Shown here one piece after another: positions 16,693-20,889 of a DNA stretch of 20,889 nt. Every line of letters begins with the position of its first letter. Within the stretch, counting starts at the first letter, position 1. The position numbers and the translations under genes are program-made. A model generated the notes under the pieces. The model was not told the DNA's origin and did not search any database. It saw only the letters and a list, made by a program, of their open reading frames with translations. This stretch comes from a bacterium (GTDB lineage: Bacteria; Fidelibacterota; Marinisomatia; Marinisomatales; Marinisomataceae): positions 1 through 20,889 of the forward strand of contig JALRJJ010000102.1 of the NCBI GenBank assembly GCA_023255095.1, given 5' to 3'.

Positions 16693-17091
16693 TTATTTAA
16701 TTCCTGTCAAATCACTACTACTTCTAATCTTCATACCTAAACCATCTACCATCTTAATACCATATTTTTTCATTATTCTTGTTTCAGGTATTTCGTCAAG
16801 CTTCCTATCGCCTCCATTGGCAAAAATATTAGGTTGAATAAATTCTAAGCTCTTACAAACACTTAAGTCTCTATCAATAGATAAAAATACCTCATCAACA
16901 CATTTAAGCGATGCAACAATCTCAACTCTGTCTCTTTCGCTCATAAATGATTTTCCTTTTTTAATTCTTGCTTGAAAATCATTGTTTACAATAACTACTA
17001 ATTTATCTCCGAGCTGTTTTGCAAGCTTAAGGTATTCTATATGACCAACATGAATAGGATCAAAATAACCGCTCACAGCTACGACAATCAT
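16693..17091 (-). CDS. Cytidylyltransferase-like nucleotidyltransferase (HxGH)
   Basis: The 132-residue enzyme has a minimal nucleotidylyltransferase fold. SGYFDPIHVGHIEYL holds the HxGH motif (residues 14-17). KGKSFMSERDRVEIV, NIFANGGDR and the C-terminal IRSSSDL, a variant of the ISSS[TR] nucleotide-binding motif, support the family. Relatives include the heptose-1-phosphate adenylyltransferase domain of HldE, glycerol-3-phosphate cytidylyltransferase and ethanolamine-phosphate cytidylyltransferase. The substrate cannot be decided here, and no kinase partner or heptose gene is adjacent. It starts with ATG, 9 bp after the Ig-like lipoprotein stop. Confidence 0.85.
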   Translation of the reverse strand: MIVVAVSGYFDPIHVGHIEYLKLAKQLGDKLVVIVNNDFQARIKKGKSFMSERDRVEIVASLKCVDEVFLSIDRDLSVCKSLEFIQPNIFANGGDRKLDEIPETRIMKKYGIKMVDGLGMKIRSSSDLTGIK

Positions 17092-17100
17092 GATTAGATA

Positions 17101-18132
17101 TTAATAAGAAATATTTGAAATATCTAATTCCCAGTTTGCTCGGATAGTTATTGAATCATTAAAAGCAATAAAATATTCACCAAAACTATTTTCAAGATTG
17201 CCAAAGGAAATTTTTTGATTTTTATCTAAATCATCAAAAATAAAAAGCTGATAAACTCCTTCTGGTACATCAATAGTTTCATTGTCTTTTAAGGGAAAAA
17301 ATAATTCTTTTTGATTGTTTTTCAGCATTATATAAGGTAAAGATAAATTGTCAGGTTTTTTTATTCTCAAAATTCCCAATTCACTATTTTTATTACCTTC
17401 ATCTATACTTGTACTTTTTTCAGAATTTGAAACACTGGGAATGAAAATATTAACATTATCAATACTTCGATTATCCATTTCCAGGTAATTTTTAAAAGAA
17501 AAATAAAGATTATTGTCTTCCAATTTTTTAAAGGGGGTATAGTTCTTAATGGCTGCGACTGTATACTCTCCAATGGGCAATGATGGAACAGAAAAAGAAG
17601 AAACATTTTTTAAAACTAGATAGGGTGAAGGCAAAAATTCTTCATTAAAATTAACTTTTTTGTTCCACAATAAGATTGAAATATTATCATTATCACCATA
17701 TAAACTACCTGCAAGATAGTTTTTCGTAAACGAGGATTCTGAGGTTAAAGGGATAATTATGGTTTCATCTAAAGAAACATTATTTTCATCTTTAAGTGAT
17801 TTATCAATGATAAGAAAATAGCTTGATTCATCTTTATTCAAAGGTGGAATCTTGATTTCAAAACGATTCCCAGAAAATTGTATATCGAGTATTTCATTTA
17901 GCATAGGATAAATACTTACACTTTTGCGAATTGAATCTTCAGATAAAAATTCAGAAAAATTTAACTTTATAATTTGTCCTTCAGAGATGTTTGTAAAGTT
18001 TTCAGGTTCCGTTAAAACTAATTTCGGAGGTGTAACATCCTCAGGTCCTCCAGAAGGCGGAATGACAGATGCGCAGCTAATAAAAAATAAAAAAACAAAA
18101 AGTCTAAAATTCTTCAAGGACATCATTAGCAT
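17101..18132 (-). CDS. Ig-like (SbsA/Big_5-type) domain lipoprotein
   Basis: The 343 residues open with a lipoprotein signal ending FFISC (C20), followed by ASVIPPSGGPEDVTPPKL, a sequence style I associate with FCB lipoproteins carrying an SbsA-type Ig-like domain. Residues 30-130 fit that domain (IIKLNFSEFLSEDSIRKSVSIYP, then FEIKIPPLNKDESSYFLII). The rest is beta-rich, with LPIGEYTVAAI and VPEGVYQLFIFDDLDKNQKISFG resembling prealbumin-like repeats. A surface or periplasmic structural role is likely. ATG codons at 18132, 18126 and 18123 are all possible starts; the last gives the cleanest signal peptide. The 5' end overlaps the peroxiredoxin gene. Confidence 0.78.
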   Translation of the reverse strand: MLMMSLKNFRLFVFLFFISCASVIPPSGGPEDVTPPKLVLTEPENFTNISEGQIIKLNFSEFLSEDSIRKSVSIYPMLNEILDIQFSGNRFEIKIPPLNKDESSYFLIIDKSLKDENNVSLDETIIIPLTSESSFTKNYLAGSLYGDNDNISILLWNKKVNFNEEFLPSPYLVLKNVSSFSVPSLPIGEYTVAAIKNYTPFKKLEDNNLYFSFKNYLEMDNRSIDNVNIFIPSVSNSEKSTSIDEGNKNSELGILRIKKPDNLSLPYIMLKNNQKELFFPLKDNETIDVPEGVYQLFIFDDLDKNQKISFGNLENSFGEYFIAFNDSITIRANWELDISNISY

Positions 18133-18556
18133 GAGATTTTGTGTTAACGGAATGGAAAATTTTTTCTATTTCCCCAACTTCATTGATCAAAAATGATATC
18201 CTATTAATACCCCAATATTCTCTACCATACATTTTCTTGAGGACCCAAGCACCATAATTTTTTATCACATCACATTCAGGATCTGAAAGAATATCAAAAG
18301 GGAATTCATTTTTTTCACAAAAATTCTTTTGGGCTTTCACAGAGTCTTTGCTTATACCAATTACATTAATTTTTTTAGATTTAAAAATATCAATTTTATC
18401 TTTAAACCCTAATCCTTCTAAAGTACAACCTGAAGTGCTTGCTTTGGGGAAAAACCAAATTAAGACTTTCTCGCCCAAAAAAGATGACAAAGTTACTCTT
18501 TCGCTATTTTGATTGAGTAAGGAAAAATCTGGAGCTCTATTACCTTCTTTAATCAT
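18104..18556 (-). CDS. bcp: Bcp/PrxQ-type peroxiredoxin, apparently lacking the +5 resolving cysteine
   Basis: This is a thiol peroxidase that reduces hydroperoxides. I start it at the ATG at 18556 (150 residues), which overlaps the tgt stop by 8 bp (ATGATTAA). The frame extends to a TTG at 18565, which is less likely. APDFSLLNQ, then the peroxidatic motif PKASTSGC with C44 and T41, YWGINRISFLINEVG and a C-terminal helix match the family. The resolving cysteine of E. coli-type Bcp, five residues after the peroxidatic one, is replaced by leucine (CTLEGL). Two other cysteines (FCEKNEFPF and DPECDV) could substitute, or the enzyme may be 1-Cys. Confidence 0.92.
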   Translation of the reverse strand: MIKEGNRAPDFSLLNQNSERVTLSSFLGEKVLIWFFPKASTSGCTLEGLGFKDKIDIFKSKKINVIGISKDSVKAQKNFCEKNEFPFDILSDPECDVIKNYGAWVLKKMYGREYWGINRISFLINEVGEIEKIFHSVNTKSHANDVLEEF

Positions 18557-19676
18557 TATTTTCAAATTTATTTAGATATTCTTTTGACCAATTTAAGAAA
18601 GTATTTTCTTTAATCTGATATTTGATTTCTTCAATTAAATCAAAGTAATATGAAATATTAATCATAGTAGCAATTCTGAAGCCAAACATTTCATTAACTT
18701 TAAATAAATGTCTTAAATATGCTTTAGAAAAATTTTTTGCAAAAGAAATATTGCTTTTCACATCAATAGGTTCGTGGTCATTTTTGTACTTTGAATTATG
18801 AATATTGATAGTTTCATCATGAGTAAAAATTTGTCCGTTTCTTGCGTTCCTAGCTGGCAAAACGCAATCAAACATATCTATGCCTCTCAGGATAGATTTA
18901 ACTAAATCCGTTGGTTTACCAACGCCCATTAAATATCTCGGCTGATTATTGGGCATTTCTTTTGCTAAAAACTCTACAATATCGAGCATAGGTTCTTTTT
19001 TCTCTCCGACGGATAAACCTCCAATAGCTAAACCGCATTCAGCATAGGGTAGCATTTGATCCAGGCACTTTCTACGTTCTTCTAAATTTATCCCACCTTG
19101 AATTATAGGAAACATTATTTGCTGATGATCATATAGAGAATTTGAACTTTTTAAATAATTAAAGGCTTCTTTAGTCCATTGTTCAGTATAACTCGACGCT
19201 AATCTCAGTTCTTTCAAAGAACAATTTGCAGGTGGACAGTAATCAAAAGCCATAATTATATCTGAACCCAATATTCTTTGAACCTCCATAGAAACTCTTG
19301 GAGAAAAAAAATGTTTGGAGCCATCAATATGAGATTGAAAAATAACCCCCGCTTTTTCAATTTTATTTAGATTCGATAATGAAAAGACTTGGTATCCCCC
19401 ACTGTCAGTAAGAATTGATTTATTCCAATTAATAAATTTATGAAGTCCTCCAGCTTTTTTAATAGTTTCTGTACCAGGCCTCAAATATAGATGATACGTA
19501 TTAGATAGCATAATATTTGTATTAAGGTCATAAAGTTCATTTGGAGACAAAGTCTTTACAACTCCATGAGTACCTACTGGCATAAAAACAGGGGTTTCGA
19601 TAGTAGAATGATCAGTTTGAATATTACAGATTCTTGCTAACGATTGAGTGTCTTGATGTGTAACGGAAAATTTCAA
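18549..19676 (-). CDS. tgt: tRNA-guanine transglycosylase, zinc ligands missing
   Basis: This 375-residue TIM-barrel enzyme exchanges G34 of GUN-anticodon tRNAs for preQ1 in queuosine synthesis. Present are TDSGGYQVFSL with general base D91, MAFDYCPP (D145, C147) for base recognition, GGLSVGE with a valine as in bacterial preQ1 enzymes, and MFDCVLPARNARNG with nucleophile D270. The C-terminal zinc site of E. coli Tgt (C302, C304, C307, H333) aligns with S308, I310, A313 and I339, so no ligand remains. The flanking NFSKAYLRHL and NEMFG are conserved, so the alignment is firm. The start is TTG at 19676, two bases after the barrel remnant's stop; the next Met, at residue 32, is too late. Confidence 0.94.
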   Translation of the reverse strand: MKFSVTHQDTQSLARICNIQTDHSTIETPVFMPVGTHGVVKTLSPNELYDLNTNIMLSNTYHLYLRPGTETIKKAGGLHKFINWNKSILTDSGGYQVFSLSNLNKIEKAGVIFQSHIDGSKHFFSPRVSMEVQRILGSDIIMAFDYCPPANCSLKELRLASSYTEQWTKEAFNYLKSSNSLYDHQQIMFPIIQGGINLEERRKCLDQMLPYAECGLAIGGLSVGEKKEPMLDIVEFLAKEMPNNQPRYLMGVGKPTDLVKSILRGIDMFDCVLPARNARNGQIFTHDETINIHNSKYKNDHEPIDVKSNISFAKNFSKAYLRHLFKVNEMFGFRIATMINISYYFDLIEEIKYQIKENTFLNWSKEYLNKFENND

Positions 19677-19678
19677 TT

Positions 19679-20353
19679 TTACCAGTCATATCCAAAAGAA
19701 ATGATATATTGAGGTTTAGAATATCCCCCACTTGGATAAATATCCCATGCTGTATCAATTCTCATTAAGGCCCATGGAGTAAAGATTTTTGCTCCAATTC
19801 CAAAAGTTTTAATTATTGCTGAGGACTTTGGATCTGATAATCCATACTTATTTTGAATAATAAAAGAATCAGATAATTCATCATTATTATCCCATGCGGC
19901 ACCTATATCCAAGAAAAGATGTCCAAAAATATTTCCAAATCTTATTGGAGCTGGAAACCCAACATCAACATAATTCACGAAAGGAAATCTGAACTCTAAA
20001 TTCACAATTGCTACATTTTTACCCACTCTTTCTCTATATAGGGCACCTCTTATTGGAAAAACATATTCACTAAAATAAACGTCTTCTAAAATACCTGAAT
20101 TTTCAATATCAAGAATTCGATCAGCATAATATCCGTAATCATCTTGCCCTTCAGTTTGGGTATCAGAAAAAATGGTTAATTGAGAATTCCCACCTAAGAA
20201 AAATTTCTGAGGACTCTCTCCTGCGCTTGATCCAAACATTAATCTTGTTGCAAAACTATACTCTCTATTGATTTTAAAGTATTTACGAATATCAAATTTG
20301 TAAGTATTAAACGAAATAGAATCAAAAAGTGATTTTATTACTCCACCGATAAA
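19679..20353 (-). pseudogene. 5'-truncated Omp85/D15 surface-antigen barrel (C-terminal remnant)
   Basis: The frame is open from the TAG at 20356-20354 to the stop at 19679, 224 codons. From its first codons it already reads as the interior of a bacterial surface-antigen barrel: NTYKFDIRKYFKI, YSFATRLMFGSS, SPQKFFLGG, then VNLEFRFPFVN, GHLFLDIGAAWD, IGAKIFTPWALMRIDTAWD and terminal IISFGYDW. The first ATG (20239) lies within the homology and has no SD. A start there would give 186 residues, an incomplete barrel with no signal peptide. The rest of the barrel and any N-terminal domain are missing, so this looks like a decayed gene. An assembly error at about 20354 is the alternative. Its stop is 2 nt from the tgt start. 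Confidence 0.72.
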
Positions 20354-20391
20354 CTAAGCTAATTATATGCTAAATTTAGCTACAATTTGCA

Positions 20392-20517
20392 ATGGAAAAA
20401 GTAAATAAATTAGAAAAAAATGATGCAAGAAAAGTAGATTCAAAAACATTGCAATATCTTCTTAATTTTGGCATAATGAACATAAGTTCTTTTTTTAATA
20501 ATTTGCTCATTATTTAA
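20392..20517 (+). other. AT-rich spacer with a doubtful 41-codon ORF
   Basis: The stretch 20354-20628 holds no convincing gene. On the plus strand an ATG at 20392 opens 41 codons to TAA at 20517, with a charged start (MEKVNKLEKNDARK) and a hydrophobic end. It has no SD and no recognisable motif. No continuation of the truncated barrel is visible in any minus-strand frame here. Confidence 0.2.
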
Positions 20518-20548
20518 TTTTAGCAAATTTTACCCTTTCAATATATAT

Positions 20549-20604
20549 AGACGTTATGTAAATAAAATTATTCGATTTCGAATAAAATTTATTTTGAAAC
20601 GTCT
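20549..20604. repeat. Imperfect 56-nt inverted repeat/hairpin
   Basis: Three nested paired blocks: AGACGTT (20549-20555) with AACGTCT (20598-20604); AAATAAA (20560-20566) with TTTATTT (20588-20594); TTATTCGA (20568-20575) with TCGAATAA (20578-20585). This gives 22 base pairs over 56 nt. No T-tract follows, so it is not a standard terminator. It ends 14 nt before a strong SD, so a 5'-UTR structure or operator is plausible. Confidence 0.6.
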
Positions 20605-20618
20605 TAAATAGTACAAAT

Positions 20619-20624
20619 AGGAGG
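20619..20624 (+). promoter_or_regulatory. Consensus Shine-Dalgarno of the 27-codon ORF
   Basis: AGGAGG sits 4 nt before ATG at 20629. It is the strongest SD in the window and the main reason to believe the short ORF is translated. Confidence 0.8.
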
Positions 20625-20628
20625 AAAT

Positions 20629-20712
20629 ATGAAAAAAACTAAGAAAAACTTAACTTTTTACAAGTTTTTTGCGTTTAGTGTGGCAGTGTTATTTTCATTA
20701 TTTTTAGTATGA
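20629..20712 (+). CDS. 27-residue putative single-span membrane peptide
   Basis: No family is recognised. The ORF begins MKKTKKN (five lysines in the first six residues after Met, counting K2, K3, K5, K6), followed by an aromatic and aliphatic stretch (FFAFSVAVLFSLFLV) to the stop. This is the plan of a positive-inside single-pass membrane peptide, or of a signal peptide with nothing behind it. A full AGGAGG precedes it. It lies 33 bp upstream of the next gene on the same strand, so a leader-peptide role, a stand-alone micropeptide, or the remnant of a truncated secreted protein are all possible. Translation is well supported; function is not. Confidence 0.55.
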   Translation: MKKTKKNLTFYKFFAFSVAVLFSLFLV

Positions 20713-20745
20713 AATTTTATTGTTCAATTATAGATTGTATATAGC

Positions 20746-20889
20746 ATGAGTAACAAAAATTATAGTAGAACGATAGGTATTTTTGGAGCTTCAGGTTTTA
20801 TTGGTGAATCAATAGTTCAAAGACTCGCTAAAAATAATTATAAAATTAAAGTAGCTTCAAGAAATCCTTATTTATCTCAAAATTTAAGA
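20746..20889 (+). CDS. NAD(P)-binding NDUFA9/atypical-SDR-like protein, 5' part
   Basis: The first 48 codons are present and the gene runs off the window. The sequence has a Rossmann opening: IGIFGASGFIGESIVQRLAKN (glycine motif at about residues 14-20), then a beta strand YKIKVASRNP that ends in Arg, which would suit NADP or NADPH. The G-A-S-G-F-I-G motif and the short second strand match the NDUFA9-like atypical SDR branch (complex I accessory or NmrA-like oxidoreductases). There is no clear SD before ATG at 20746. It could be translated in tandem with the 27-codon ORF upstream. Confidence 0.75.
   Translation, partial: MSNKNYSRTIGIFGASGFIGESIVQRLAKNNYKIKVASRNPYLSQNLR

Noticed and set aside
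18557..18565. TTG start for the peroxiredoxin
   Set aside because: An ATG three codons later gives an 8-bp overlap with tgt (ATGATTAA), the same arrangement as at two other junctions in the window.
20392..20517. 41-codon plus-strand ORF as a real gene
   Set aside because: It has no SD, no motif and AT-driven composition; chance ORFs of this size are expected.

Overview
The window is AT-rich and reads as bacterial chromosome from a marine-type, Gram-negative member of the FCB group. The evidence is an Oar-like TonB-dependent receptor with a carboxypeptidase-regulatory N-terminal domain, several lipoproteins with short C-terminal lipoboxes, a lipoprotein that opens with a PPSGGPEDVTPPK-type stretch, an SDR-type threonine dehydrogenase, and split secD and secF. 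Marinimicrobia (SAR406) or a relative would fit, but that placement is inference. Most genes lack a Shine-Dalgarno (SD) sequence, and many are stacked with 1 to 8 bp overlaps.

Bases 1-6131 (+ strand): a threonine-catabolic pair (the tail of an L-threonine 3-dehydrogenase, then 2-amino-3-ketobutyrate CoA ligase), followed by secD-secF (translocon accessory), an EamA/DMT permease and a DUF502 membrane protein. A perfect 37-bp palindrome at 6132-6168 ends the run and lies between convergent genes.

Bases 6197-6658: a 75-residue protein made of two tandem repeats, on the minus strand, with its own good sigma70-type promoter and SD. Next to it is a tRNA-Arg(TCT) on the plus strand.

Bases 6675-9260 (- strand): an SDR oxidoreductase, an FKBP-type prolyl isomerase lipoprotein and a beta-propeller-like lipoprotein. 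Bases 9299-12586: an Oar-like TonB-dependent receptor with its terminator. Bases 12628-12673 hold a duplicated AT palindrome.

Bases 12693-20353 (- strand): a tightly packed run. In transcription order it holds a 5'-truncated Omp85/D15 barrel remnant, tgt, a Bcp-type peroxiredoxin, an Ig-like lipoprotein, a small nucleotidylyltransferase, an unrecognised 88-residue protein, a HIT-family protein, a 93-residue membrane protein, an SSS-family sodium/solute symporter, tRNA-Asn(GTT) and a PiT-like membrane protein. Tgt has lost all four zinc ligands known from the E. coli enzyme.

Bases 20354-20889: an AT-rich spacer with a 56-nt imperfect hairpin, then a 27-residue membrane-peptide ORF with a strong SD, then the first 48 codons of an NAD(P)-binding NDUFA9-like protein (+ strand).

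Most of the window is ordinary housekeeping and transport. I see no phage, IS element, CRISPR array or recognisable defence system. The most unusual items are the zinc-less Tgt, the decayed barrel gene in front of it, the two-repeat small protein with its own promoter, the small membrane protein coupled to the symporter, and the hairpin plus micro-ORF at the right edge.
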